From assembly GCF_963677575.1 (NCBI RefSeq), contig NZ_OY782038.1, forward strand, positions 806,001 to 870,000: 64,000 nt of DNA, written 5' to 3'. Source of the DNA: an uncultured Draconibacterium sp. GTDB lineage: Bacteria > Bacteroidota > Bacteroidia > Bacteroidales > Prolixibacteraceae. Positions 54,702-63,691 of this stretch are shown here, piece after piece. How positions within the stretch are numbered: position 1 is the stretch's first letter; each line of letters begins with the position of its first letter. Below the pieces are notes generated by a model. It did not search any database and was not told the origin of the DNA. It saw nothing but the letters and a program-made list of their open reading frames with translations. The translations under genes and the position numbers were made by a program.

Positions 54702-56165
54702 ATGGGAAAAACTATTAATAAAAGAAAAACACAATATTCTTTCATCTATTTATTGATTGGATTTATTTTCCTTCTTTTTTTTAACGGCAGATGGATTTTG
54801 CCGATTGCGGCATTTATAGCACCTATATTTCTCATTCGTTTTTTACGATTTCAAAAACCATTTAAAGGATTTCTGATAATTGTTCTTGTGGGTTGGGTGT
54901 CAAACATATTCATATGGAAAGGAATGTTGCCCATGTCAGGGTTTTTCTACTACCTGGTTTCTTTTATGATGAGCGTATTTACTTCGCTGACATTTTTGTT
55001 AGACCGAATTTATACACAAAAATTTAAGGGAATCGTTTCAACACTCATATTCCCGTCTGTTTATGTGATAATGGATTACATTACCATATTAACTAATCCT
55101 TCGGGGTCATACGGAACTCTGGTTCACACTCAGTCATCTTTACCCTTATTACAGCTTGTCTCAATTACTGGCATTTGGGGAGTAATATTTTTAATTATGT
55201 GGACTGCATCAATTATAAATTGGCTTTGGGACAATCATTTTGAGAAAAATAAAGTTTATTCAGCGTTTTGGGGATTTGGTATTCCTTTTCTCGCAGTAAT
55301 TTTATGGGGGCAAATAAGATTGTCTTCTACAATTGATTCACCAACTGTAAGAATAGCTTCAATAAACAGTACTAAAACAGCGTATCATCATCGTATGACA
55401 ACGAATTTTGACTCTTTAATTGAAAAGGCAAACCAAGGATTTTTAGAAAATTGTGAAATAGCGGCTTCATCAGGTGCTAAAATAATATTTGGACGAGAAA
55501 CAATCATCAGTTTGCCCGTTGATAAAGAAACTGACTTCATCGAAAAAGCTAAAACAATTGCATTACGCGACAGTATTTACATTGGAATTCCTATGCATGT
55601 AATACCTAAAAAAAATTCTAATGAGAATCCTGAAAACAAAATAATTTGGATTTCTCCAACAGGAGAAATACTATTTACATATCATAAGGCAAAGCCAACT
55701 TATCCGGGTGAATGTGATTATGGAGATGGAATAATAAAATATTTTGATTCGCCTTATGGAAGAGTTGGTTCAGCCATTTGCTTCGATATGGATTTCCCAT
55801 TTTTGATTAGTCAAACCGGCAAAATGAATATCGACATTATGTTAGTGCCAGGTAGCGACTGGAGAGAAATTTCGCCATATCATACTTACGTTGCATCTTT
55901 AAGAGGAATTGAAAATGGTTTTAACATGGTTAGGTCAACATTCAAAGGATTTTCGGCCTCCTTTAATTATAAAGGACAACTTTTATCGTCCAATGACTTT
56001 TTTAAGACCGATGAAGTAATTTTATATTCTGATGTGCCAGTAAAAGGACAAAAAACGATTTATTCATTTTTAGGAGATTATTTTGCATGGCTCTGTATTA
56101 TATTCTTTTTCTCAATGAATTTTGTTTACGTTAAAAATAAATGGATTAATATAAAAGAGAAATGA
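54702..56165 (+). CDS. Apolipoprotein N-acyltransferase-like nitrilase membrane protein
   Basis: The 487-aa product has about six N-terminal membrane helices (residues 12-215), a CN-hydrolase domain and a final membrane helix (about 452-475). The catalytic Glu (FGRETI, near 267), Lys (YHKAKPTYPGE, near 330) and Cys (SAICFDMDF, near 360) are all present. That is the Lnt layout, which transfers an acyl chain to the N-terminus of lipoproteins. Whether this is a true Lnt, a relative acting on another amine, or a second copy cannot be told. It is AT-rich and lies before an attC-like site. Confidence 0.85.
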   Translation: MGKTINKRKTQYSFIYLLIGFIFLLFFNGRWILPIAAFIAPIFLIRFLRFQKPFKGFLIIVLVGWVSNIFIWKGMLPMSGFFYYLVSFMMSVFTSLTFLLDRIYTQKFKGIVSTLIFPSVYVIMDYITILTNPSGSYGTLVHTQSSLPLLQLVSITGIWGVIFLIMWTASIINWLWDNHFEKNKVYSAFWGFGIPFLAVILWGQIRLSSTIDSPTVRIASINSTKTAYHHRMTTNFDSLIEKANQGFLENCEIAASSGAKIIFGRETIISLPVDKETDFIEKAKTIALRDSIYIGIPMHVIPKKNSNENPENKIIWISPTGEILFTYHKAKPTYPGECDYGDGIIKYFDSPYGRVGSAICFDMDFPFLISQTGKMNIDIMLVPGSDWREISPYHTYVASLRGIENGFNMVRSTFKGFSASFNYKGQLLSSNDFFKTDEVILYSDVPVKGQKTIYSFLGDYFAWLCIIFFFSMNFVYVKNKWINIKEK

Positions 56166-56172
56166 AAACCCA

Positions 56173-56305
56173 GCTGCTAAGCGTGGTATAAAGTATGGTT
56201 GGGTTTTGCTCGATTCGACAAGTCGGATCTCGGCGCAACCTCAGTTTCGGTCGGACACTCAGCCTATCGTCTGACCGCCACGACCTAATACCAACACCGT
56301 TAGCA
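56173..56305 (+). other. attC-like site 4, after the Lnt-like gene
   Basis: This 133-nt palindrome begins GCTGCTAAGC (56173-56182) and ends GTTAGCA (56299-56305). TGCTAA pairs with TTAGCA, and GCGTGGTAT with ATACCAACACC apart from one extra base, as in folded attC strands. It has the same length as site 2. It ends the cassette-like region; 56306-56387 shows no other feature. Confidence 0.6.
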
Positions 56306-56387
56306 AAAATTATAAAAAATAACACTGCTGTCACCAATTTATAACCCGCACCCCAACCAAACAGGCTGAAAGCAGATGAAAAACAAA

Positions 56388-57155
56388 CTACTTCAGGCCT
56401 TCAATCCAGTTAAGAATTTTGCGAAAATGTGTTCCTTCCCAGTAAAGCTGTCCGCATCCTTTACATTTCCAAAATTCGTTACACATGGAAAAAGTATCGT
56501 CAGGAACCTTGCCTTTTACCTCATCGGTGTCAACTGAAGTTAAACTCCCGTTACAAACAGAACAGCGCGAAAATGGCTGAAAACTATTTTGGAGTTGCAG
56601 CCGTTGCACCACCTCGCGAAGTTGTTTTTTCGGATCGCTGTTGCGTACCCAGTAACCATGTGTAGCTGCAGTATGTTTCAAAACGCCTTTATCGCGGGTT
56701 AAAATAATACGTTTTTCGGTTACCGAAATTTGCACAATTTCATCATCTTCCAGGTTATTCCGAAAAAGTGTATCGAATCCGAGCAAACGTAACTTATGAG
56801 CCAGTTTTCCCAAATTTACATCTACAACAAATCGCGTTTCACGCAAAGGTTTCGGACGCAAACGAATAACTGGCGAAATATCAAGCGACTCAAAAACCGG
56901 GTAAACCGAAACCTGCTCCCCTCCTTTCAGCAAAGCCTCAAAATCAACAGAAACACCTTCAACCAAAATTAAATCCACTTCGGTGTGCGGCACACCAATT
57001 GCTTCGATGCTGTTCTTTACCGATGGCGTACCTGTAAAAGTGTATTCAAATGATTTCTTACACTGATGAATGGGTAAAAACTCATTCAATTCTTCGTAAA
57101 ACCGAAATATACAAGTACGACTGAGTGCTTCATGATTTGCGTCAGATTCTTTCAC
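56388..57155 (-). CDS. Mut7-C RNase-fold protein with N-terminal ubiquitin-like domain
   Basis: The 255-aa product has an N-terminal beta-grasp part (about 1-85, with VKNSIEAIGVPHTEVDLILVE split around it) and a Mut7-C PIN-like domain (RFVVDVNLGKLAHKLRLLGFD, DDEIVQISVTEKRIILTRDKG) with acidic residues at the active site. A zinc ribbon follows (CSVCNG ... CKGCGQLYW). The Mut7-C domain is predicted to be an RNase; its cellular target is unknown. This two-domain architecture is known in bacteria. Confidence 0.9.
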   Translation of the reverse strand: MKESDANHEALSRTCIFRFYEELNEFLPIHQCKKSFEYTFTGTPSVKNSIEAIGVPHTEVDLILVEGVSVDFEALLKGGEQVSVYPVFESLDISPVIRLRPKPLRETRFVVDVNLGKLAHKLRLLGFDTLFRNNLEDDEIVQISVTEKRIILTRDKGVLKHTAATHGYWVRNSDPKKQLREVVQRLQLQNSFQPFSRCSVCNGSLTSVDTDEVKGKVPDDTFSMCNEFWKCKGCGQLYWEGTHFRKILNWIEGLK

Positions 57156-57229
57156 TACTGTACAGTTTTAAACAATAAAGTTACGAAGCTAAGTATGGCA
57201 AATGCTCTAATGAAACAAAAATCTCAAAC

Positions 57230-59185
57230 TTAAAACATACGAGCCGGATGAGCAGCCTCCGGTTTTAGCAATGTAAAATCCTTAAAGACTTTAATGTCTT
57301 TGAAAACGATGGAAAAAACAAAACGCGGCTCCTGTTCCAACTTTTTAGGAAAATAGCCGAGTTGCAGATGCATAGCCGGAAAAATCAAACTCTCGTTTTT
57401 TGTGCTGGCCCATATGCCAATTTCAGAATAACGATCGACATCTTTAGCTGTATCATTTGATTTTGCTAGCCACCCAATATTCATATACGGATTAAACGAA
57501 AATCGAAATCCCCAAATCTGGTAATTGGAATAAAAAACCGGCCTGTAATACAGCGAAATATTCGAATAATCAGTGTAACCTGCCAGGTATTTGGTTGCAA
57601 ACGAGCGTGTTTTATAGTATGGAATCAGGTATCTCGGATTTTGAACAGCGTTGTATTTGAATTCAAAAAGGTTCCTCATTTCAAAACTACCCAATTGCCC
57701 CAGCGGACTCAGGTAATCAACCCGGATACCAGTCAACTTGTCTTCAACACTAGAGTTATTAACATATCCGCCAATTTCGGAAAAGGCAGAAAAAATACCG
57801 GCATTATTAAAATAGAGCGAGTAATTGACACGCAATCCCGAGTAAGACCGATTATAATATGTTGTTTTATCCCAGCCTGAGGTAAGGCTAATGTTAAACC
57901 CGATAGGCACATCCTCAACCGTACCGTATTGCAGTAAACGACTGGTTTTTATGTACGACACCTTCTGGCAGGATAAACTTGCAAGGTAAATATCTCTATT
58001 ATGAAACTGGTAGTTTGTGTTCGGATCAACAAGCGGCCGGTCGGTATAATCAACTGATACATAACGTATAGCCAAATTCAGAAATGGTTTGGTAAGATCT
58101 TTATGAAAAAAGAAAGATTGCCCTAACCAAAAATCAAAAAGACGAACCTCGTATTTACTGTTATCGCCCCCAACGGAATCCGGTGTATACTGATGATTCT
58201 CTACATTCTCACGCAGCTTTTCATAAATAACTTCACCTCCACGCCGGGTATGCGTTGTAATAAAAGGTTTTTCCAGCTGAATACTGAAATCTTTCCTGTC
58301 AATGCCATTTTGATAACTGATTTCGTTATCTACAAAAGTTCCCCAAAGATTATTTACAGCATAATAAGCACCATATCCAAACTTTTCATCGGTACTTCCG
58401 TCGTATTCTCCGATAACTCCAATGCTGTGCCCCAAACCTGCAAAATTACGAGTATAAGGTTCTACTTTAAAAGCATTATAATCATTTATATCGCCACTAA
58501 CACCAATAGGATACCTGTCTTTAACCATTACCTGCACATTTACCGAATCTTTTGAATGGCCTGCAGGTGTTATTTTTATATAAGCATCTTCTATATACAA
58601 AAGGTCGCGAAGAAGGCGCTCGTTATCAGAAAAAATACGGGCGCTTACCTGGTCATTCTCTTTAAAATGCAAATTTTTACGGATAACACGCTCGCGTGTC
58701 GGGCTGTAGGTTTTGTTCAAAAAACGACCAAATCCTGAAAAGTCAACATTGGCTGTATCAAACAGGTTGCCATCTAAAATCGGAACTCCCTCAATTGTAA
58801 TATTTTTTATAATTCGCTCCTGGTAGAAAGTAAAATACTGGTCTGAGGGATTAAAATCTTTCGGTAATTGTTCTTTTTTACTCCTGATTGATCCCATAAG
58901 AAAATCGCCATAACGACTGTTCAGGCGTTTTACCGATTCGATCTTTTCAGGATGTTTTTCGTAATACGACGACTTTCTCACCAAAAAATTTTTGATGATG
59001 TCGTATTCTGTTCCTTTTTCAAGAATTACAGCCGAATCGTTTACACCATAATATATGGTATCTTTCAGCATCAACAACTGATCGAAACGAATGGAAATAG
59101 TATCGTGCTTTTGTGCTTGTGCAACCAAAGTCAAACCAACCATGCTCAAAAATAATAAAATGTGCTTAATGTGTTTTAGCATCAA
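57230..59185 (-). CDS. BamA/TamA-like outer-membrane protein with POTRA-like region
   Basis: The 651-aa product has a signal peptide (about 1-25, cut after AQA). An extended N-terminal region contains ITIEGVPILDGN, NLHFKENDQVSARIFSDNERLLRDL and VNVQVMVKDRYPIG, which is a POTRA-type module. The rest is strand-rich like an outer-membrane barrel. The C-terminus is ARMF, ending in an aromatic residue. It could assemble or export envelope components; the substrate is not known. A second BamA-like gene lies 88 nt upstream on the same strand, so they may be co-transcribed. Confidence 0.85.
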   Translation of the reverse strand: MMLKHIKHILLFLSMVGLTLVAQAQKHDTISIRFDQLLMLKDTIYYGVNDSAVILEKGTEYDIIKNFLVRKSSYYEKHPEKIESVKRLNSRYGDFLMGSIRSKKEQLPKDFNPSDQYFTFYQERIIKNITIEGVPILDGNLFDTANVDFSGFGRFLNKTYSPTRERVIRKNLHFKENDQVSARIFSDNERLLRDLLYIEDAYIKITPAGHSKDSVNVQVMVKDRYPIGVSGDINDYNAFKVEPYTRNFAGLGHSIGVIGEYDGSTDEKFGYGAYYAVNNLWGTFVDNEISYQNGIDRKDFSIQLEKPFITTHTRRGGEVIYEKLRENVENHQYTPDSVGGDNSKYEVRLFDFWLGQSFFFHKDLTKPFLNLAIRYVSVDYTDRPLVDPNTNYQFHNRDIYLASLSCQKVSYIKTSRLLQYGTVEDVPIGFNISLTSGWDKTTYYNRSYSGLRVNYSLYFNNAGIFSAFSEIGGYVNNSSVEDKLTGIRVDYLSPLGQLGSFEMRNLFEFKYNAVQNPRYLIPYYKTRSFATKYLAGYTDYSNISLYYRPVFYSNYQIWGFRFSFNPYMNIGWLAKSNDTAKDVDRYSEIGIWASTKNESLIFPAMHLQLGYFPKKLEQEPRFVFSIVFKDIKVFKDFTLLKPEAAHPARMF

Positions 59186-59273
59186 ACAAGTTGTTCTTCA
59201 ATTCGGTAATCAATGTTGATTAAAGATAGAAATTTAAGGTTGATAACGTGCAAGGAGAAATTACAAATTATGA

Positions 59274-60425
59274 TTAAAATGATTCTACAAAGTTAAAATA
59301 TACGCCTTGCGAGTCGCGCCCCACACCAAAATCGACACACACATTCATTCGTGGTTGCAATTCAAGTCGGTAGCCAAAACCACCGTTCGGTACCCATTTT
59401 GATAAACCGACCACATCGGGAGCAATACTTCCTGCTCCTAGCCACATTACCATTCCGCTTTTGCTTAAGCGGCCATTTGCCTTTTGAAAAGTGTAGCGCC
59501 ACTCGCCAAGCATAAAAGCGGTAGTATTATCGCGGTAATGGCCCATTAAGTATCCGCGCAGGTTTTTCCCTCCCGAGAAATCGGATAACTCCGTAATTGG
59601 CACATCGCCGTAGGTGCTTCGGATAAAAAACCGAAATGCCAGCACATTTCCCGGGCGCGTTAAGGTTTTATAGTGCCGCAAATCGAGCGTATATTCCTGG
59701 TAGTCGTATTTGCTTCCCCACACATTATCGTAAAACATAGCCGAAAAATGGAAATAAACGCCGCGCCAGGCATTAACAACAATATCGCGGGTATCGTAAG
59801 CAAATTGTCCACCAATTCCATTCAGAAAATAGGTGTCGTCAAATTGTGATCGGTACGGATCGTCTTCAACAGGCTGGGCAAAGTTTTTTGTAACAACGTA
59901 TGCCGGCCTCAAACTAACACCAATAAATACCGAAGGTTTTATCTTGTAAATGAAATCGAAATTAAAAGATGAGTTGGTTTCGTGGTACAAAGTTGTGGTA
60001 TCCGATTGATGAGAGTCCTCAATTTGGTCAAATCCTTTTCCGTAGTAATTGTTGTCTTTGTCGCGGATTACCAGGCTGGCATTTACCCGAAACTTATCCT
60101 CCATCCAAAACGTTTTCAGATGCGACTGGATTCCAAAATTGCCCTTGGTACTGTAAAAGATAGTGGCCGGAAGTGATGAGCGCTGCGAAATACTATCGTT
60201 TTTGTTAGCTCTGAACGAGTATAACATTCCCCCGGAGATCAGCAGTCCGGCATCAGCAGTATAAGCCGGCGCAAACATTGGAGACAACCATGGTTCTCCG
60301 GCTTTAATAACAGCCTCTTTTCTTGCATTTCGCTCGTTCCAGCCATCCTTTAATTTGCCCTGAGCATTTGAATTATCAAAGCAAAAAAGCAGGAGAAAAA
60401 GAAGTATAAATGGTGCTGATTTCAA
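59274..60425 (-). CDS. BamA/TamA-family outer-membrane barrel without POTRA
   Basis: The 383-aa product has a signal peptide (about 1-21, cut after SNA) and then only a surface-antigen (D15-like) barrel. LSDFSGGKNLRGYLMGHYRDN carries the GGxxxLRGY motif of the Omp85 barrel (near 285), and it ends in Phe (VESF). Lack of POTRA domains marks the short Omp85-like group in Bacteroidota, of unknown function. A consensus-like promoter lies just upstream. Confidence 0.85.
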   Translation of the reverse strand: MKSAPFILLFLLLFCFDNSNAQGKLKDGWNERNARKEAVIKAGEPWLSPMFAPAYTADAGLLISGGMLYSFRANKNDSISQRSSLPATIFYSTKGNFGIQSHLKTFWMEDKFRVNASLVIRDKDNNYYGKGFDQIEDSHQSDTTTLYHETNSSFNFDFIYKIKPSVFIGVSLRPAYVVTKNFAQPVEDDPYRSQFDDTYFLNGIGGQFAYDTRDIVVNAWRGVYFHFSAMFYDNVWGSKYDYQEYTLDLRHYKTLTRPGNVLAFRFFIRSTYGDVPITELSDFSGGKNLRGYLMGHYRDNTTAFMLGEWRYTFQKANGRLSKSGMVMWLGAGSIAPDVVGLSKWVPNGGFGYRLELQPRMNVCVDFGVGRDSQGVYFNFVESF

Positions 60426-60449
60426 GAGTCAGGTATATTATGATTTAAT

Positions 60450-60482
60450 CAAAGGTACAACTTTACGCCTTTCAAGATCAAA
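60450..60482 (-). promoter_or_regulatory. Bacteroidota-type promoter of the BamA-like gene pair
   Basis: On the minus strand TTTG (60479-60482) and TACCTTTG (60450-60457) match the -33/-7 consensus with a 21-nt spacer. Transcription would begin near 60443, leaving a short leader before 60425. Confidence 0.5.
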
Positions 60483-60715
60483 TACTTTGACAAACAAAAA
60501 AAGAAGATTAATAAAAAATTCTTTTCACCGTAGTAGCCAAATTCAAGGCATCAAGCGCATTGTCACTAACTGTTCCCGTTATTTGCCGTTAAAACCTCAA
60601 AATTGATTACACTTTTTGTAGCAATCATTCATTACACAAATTTGGTTTGGAATACCCAACTTTCCTAAGCTAATATTTTGAATACAGTAATCTCTGCTTA
60701 GATAAAAATGAAGCT

Positions 60716-60853
60716 CCTCGCAGCAAGCTGACGAGGTATCACATCAGAAAATCATTATTTTATTCGCACCAAGGTGCGAGGAATAAAACCCATAAGATCC
60801 CTCGTCTATCGCTCGGGATCAGTTCGGCTAAATGATTTTGAAAACAAAATCAT
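60716..60853. repeat. Cluster of palindromes in a 700-nt gene-free stretch
   Basis: Four dyads follow each other: CCTCG...CGAGG (60716-60736, with AGC/GCT inside), TCGCACC/GGTGCGA (60774-60789), GATCCC/GGGATC (60796-60820) and ATGATTTTG/CAAAATCAT (60832-60853). No gene is seen between 60426 and 61126. The cluster resembles remains of palindromic repeats or a decayed mobile element. Confidence 0.5.
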
Positions 60854-61036
60854 AGTCTCACTGATTTAAAAGCGGAACTGTTATGGATTGTCCTATTCTC
60901 GGGCTCACCACGACCCGCTACGCAACTTGTTTGCCGAAGAACTCACTTGAAACAGAAAGAACATTGAATATTTTCGGACTCTCTTTCATATAATACAATT
61001 TTACTGTTTCGCCAACTGAGTACCGGAGTTTAAATT

Positions 61037-61082
61037 AAAAAAATTCCCGAATATCTAACTAAAATCAATAGATATCCGGGAA
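61037..61082 (-). terminator. Intrinsic terminator of the DUF5916 gene
   Basis: On the minus strand a 14-bp stem with one mismatch (61069-61082 with 61044-61057) closes an 11-nt loop and is followed by seven T (61037-61043). It lies 45 nt after the stop of the DUF5916 gene. Confidence 0.85.
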
Positions 61083-61126
61083 TGACTTTACTATCCATCC
61101 TAAACATTGTCTTCCAAAACTACCTT

Positions 61127-63370
61127 TTACAAATTCAACCAATAGGAAACCTTCAAGTTAATCGAGCGGAATTTGGGCCCAAAGTCTTTGGTAAAGTAGT
61201 TGTCGTTGTACACCAGATACAAATCCGACAACGGAGCAAAACGCCATTGCAAACGCGAATTGATTCCCAGGTTATCTCGCTGATTGCTATACTGTACCAG
61301 TGTTGACCAAAATACCGATTTACTAAAGGTGATATCAACCTTTGGCGTTACCAGCCAGAAATCGGCATCGGCATGCGGATCGGGCAAACGCAAAGCATCA
61401 TAACGCGTATTCAAACTCAGTAAAGCCCATGGCTGAATACGATAAGTTAATGCTGTAGAAGCTGAAAAACTGTGCCCGTTATAAAATTCACCACCCGATG
61501 TTTCAGCAGTTAGCGAAAATACCTTTGCCGGATTAGATGCATATTCAACACTAAAAGTATTATAGGTATATCCCTGGTTTCCGGGTAAAGGTTCGGCTCC
61601 CGAGCGTGTAGGATCGAAAGCAAAAGTCAGGTAGGTATAATTGTTTCTAAGGTCCAAACCTATCGTTGACTGGTCTTTAAAATTAATGTCGTAATACAAA
61701 CTGTAAGTATGGTCGGTTTTCTTCCAATCCATATTCGGGCGCCAGTAATACAAGGTCATAATACCTACATCGTGAAAACTTATTATGCCATTTTCGGGGT
61801 AAAAATTATACCGAAAACCGTTTCCATTCTTAAAAACACCTCTTCGTTGCACAAATCCCAGATCGGCCTGAAAATCTTCATCCACATACTGTAAATCCAA
61901 TATATAGCGGAATTTTCGTGGTTGATAAGTTACGGTAGTCTGCCACGAATAATTGCCCTCCGTATCATCCGGATTTAGCGACTTGTGCAGGTAAAATTTA
62001 CCTGTCCAGTCGTTATCGGCCGAAGCCAGGTTATAGTCGATACCGATCACCCGATTGTATTCTTCGCTTGGATCCTGAAAATCGTAATCGTCAAAAGTCT
62101 GGCGGTTAACAGCAAATATTCCGAAACTTGAGCGTGAGAACATCTTGCGTTGCATGGTAAACATCATGTTATTGTTCGATGCTATCTCGTTACCCGGATC
62201 TTCATCGGTTTGCATATTCAGAAAACCAAGCCGCCACCTGTCGTTTAGTTTCCCGCTTAAACGTACACCACCAATAATACGGTTTTCGATCATATTCCCG
62301 TTGGCGTCGCGTGCCAATCCAATACGGCGCGAAAAGAAAGGATTTGCCGAACCATAAGCATCGCCGTAGCTGCCAAACAAATCGTTATTGTCGATGAAGA
62401 ACTGGCGCTTTTCAGGCAGGAAAACCTCGAAACGGGTAAGGTTGGTAAATATATCATCCACCTCCACATTCGAAAAATCGGGATTAACCGTAATATCCAG
62501 GTTCATACTGTTACCGATGGCCAATTTAGCATCGCCTCCAAACGTAAAATCGCTTTTGGTTTTATCGGTTGTAAAGTCTTTCGATGCCAGCGTATTCACA
62601 TAAGGAATAATGGCAAACGGCGTGCGCGATTTTCCCAATGGTTTTTCAAACTCCATATTTCCCATAAATGCCAGACTAGATAACATTTGGTTTTGCGGAA
62701 CCGGTGCCCAGGCACTTTGCTCGTTGGTTTGCATATCCCAGCGGTAACACTGTACCCGCCAGGTTTTGTCGCCTTCGTGAAATTTAATCGAGCTTAACGG
62801 AATGGCAGCTTCTAAAACGTAATAATCGTCGTGCATGGTACTTTCCAATTGCCATTTCTGATCCCAGCTGGTATTAAAACCATTTCTGCCGGAGCCGCCA
62901 CCTGAAATAAAAGCCTCGCGCTGCACGCCATAAGGAGTCATCCCGAAAAGGAAAGCGGTGGTGCCATCTTTAAAAGTGTCGAACATTAACGTAACATTGT
63001 CGTTACTGGTTCCGCCAAAATCGCGGCGCAACGAGGATACAATATAATTGTCGGATTGTGCTTCAGCCCTGATTCCAATGTACAAAGTATGGTCGTCATA
63101 CAGCAATTGAAACTCAGTTGTATTCATAGCTTTTTCCTTATCCGACGGAAAGAATTGCCAAAAGTCTCCTCCTTTATCGGCTAGCTTCCATTCGGCTTCA
63201 TCTAAAACACCATCAATAGTAATTGGCGACGAAATGTATTTCACCTGGATACTCCGTTCGGTGTTTTGTGCTTTCAAGCTAATTGTTGCGCTTAGTAAAA
63301 GAAAAGTGAATACAAAAAAGGCAATAGTTCTTATTCGTACAGAATACAAAAAAGGCAATTGTAAAGTCAT
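61127..63370 (-). CDS. DUF5916 outer-membrane protein with CBM9-like domain
   Basis: The 747-aa product has a long N-terminal signal (about 1-34, cut after LKA). A carbohydrate-binding CBM9-like domain follows (ITIDGVLDEAEWKLA ... DDHTLYIGIRAEA, about 50-225) and then a strand-rich DUF5916 barrel (FSNVEVDDIFTNLTRFEVF split near 300-320; the end LKVSYWLNL is a barrel strand). This is a common Bacteroidota surface protein of unknown function, possibly a porin-like partner for glycan or peptide handling. An alternative start further in would still leave a signal. Confidence 0.9.
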   Translation of the reverse strand: MTLQLPFLYSVRIRTIAFFVFTFLLLSATISLKAQNTERSIQVKYISSPITIDGVLDEAEWKLADKGGDFWQFFPSDKEKAMNTTEFQLLYDDHTLYIGIRAEAQSDNYIVSSLRRDFGGTSNDNVTLMFDTFKDGTTAFLFGMTPYGVQREAFISGGGSGRNGFNTSWDQKWQLESTMHDDYYVLEAAIPLSSIKFHEGDKTWRVQCYRWDMQTNEQSAWAPVPQNQMLSSLAFMGNMEFEKPLGKSRTPFAIIPYVNTLASKDFTTDKTKSDFTFGGDAKLAIGNSMNLDITVNPDFSNVEVDDIFTNLTRFEVFLPEKRQFFIDNNDLFGSYGDAYGSANPFFSRRIGLARDANGNMIENRIIGGVRLSGKLNDRWRLGFLNMQTDEDPGNEIASNNNMMFTMQRKMFSRSSFGIFAVNRQTFDDYDFQDPSEEYNRVIGIDYNLASADNDWTGKFYLHKSLNPDDTEGNYSWQTTVTYQPRKFRYILDLQYVDEDFQADLGFVQRRGVFKNGNGFRYNFYPENGIISFHDVGIMTLYYWRPNMDWKKTDHTYSLYYDINFKDQSTIGLDLRNNYTYLTFAFDPTRSGAEPLPGNQGYTYNTFSVEYASNPAKVFSLTAETSGGEFYNGHSFSASTALTYRIQPWALLSLNTRYDALRLPDPHADADFWLVTPKVDITFSKSVFWSTLVQYSNQRDNLGINSRLQWRFAPLSDLYLVYNDNYFTKDFGPKFRSINLKVSYWLNL

Positions 63371-63397
63371 GATTTTAAGTTATTAGTTTAATGTTGG

Positions 63398-63405
63398 CAA
63401 AACTA
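63398..63405 (-). promoter_or_regulatory. Putative -7 element of the DUF5916 gene
   Basis: TAGTTTTG on the minus strand matches TAnnTTTG. It would start a transcript near 63390, with a leader of about 20 nt. No TTTG is found at -33. Confidence 0.4.
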
Positions 63406-63510
63406 AATGAGAAAACATTTTACGTTGCTACCACCAGTACAGTTTTATCTACCATTTTTACAGGTTCAGTTATTTGGATATGATATTAGTTGAAAGGATT
63501 TAAATTATCA

Positions 63511-63648
63511 ATGCGTTGCGATAAATACTACTTTCATCAAGATAAAAATGTCAAACAAGTGTTACAAGCAATCAACAGAGCTATCGAAAGTAAGAACCTC
63601 CGCGATTTTATATGCGAAAGCAACCGCGTTGCCGGATACTCTTTGTAG
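63511..63648 (+). CDS. Possible 45-aa small protein
   Basis: An ATG-initiated frame encodes a polar, helical-looking peptide (MRCDKYYFHQDKNVKQVL ...) between the DUF5916 gene and the cut-off gene at the right edge. I recognise no family and no clear ribosome site, so it may be chance or the remnant of a longer gene. Confidence 0.2.
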   Translation: MRCDKYYFHQDKNVKQVLQAINRAIESKNLRDFICESNRVAGYSL

Positions 63649-63691
63649 GTTCGTTTGATGAATCACCACAAAAACATGTAGCCCCTTGCAT

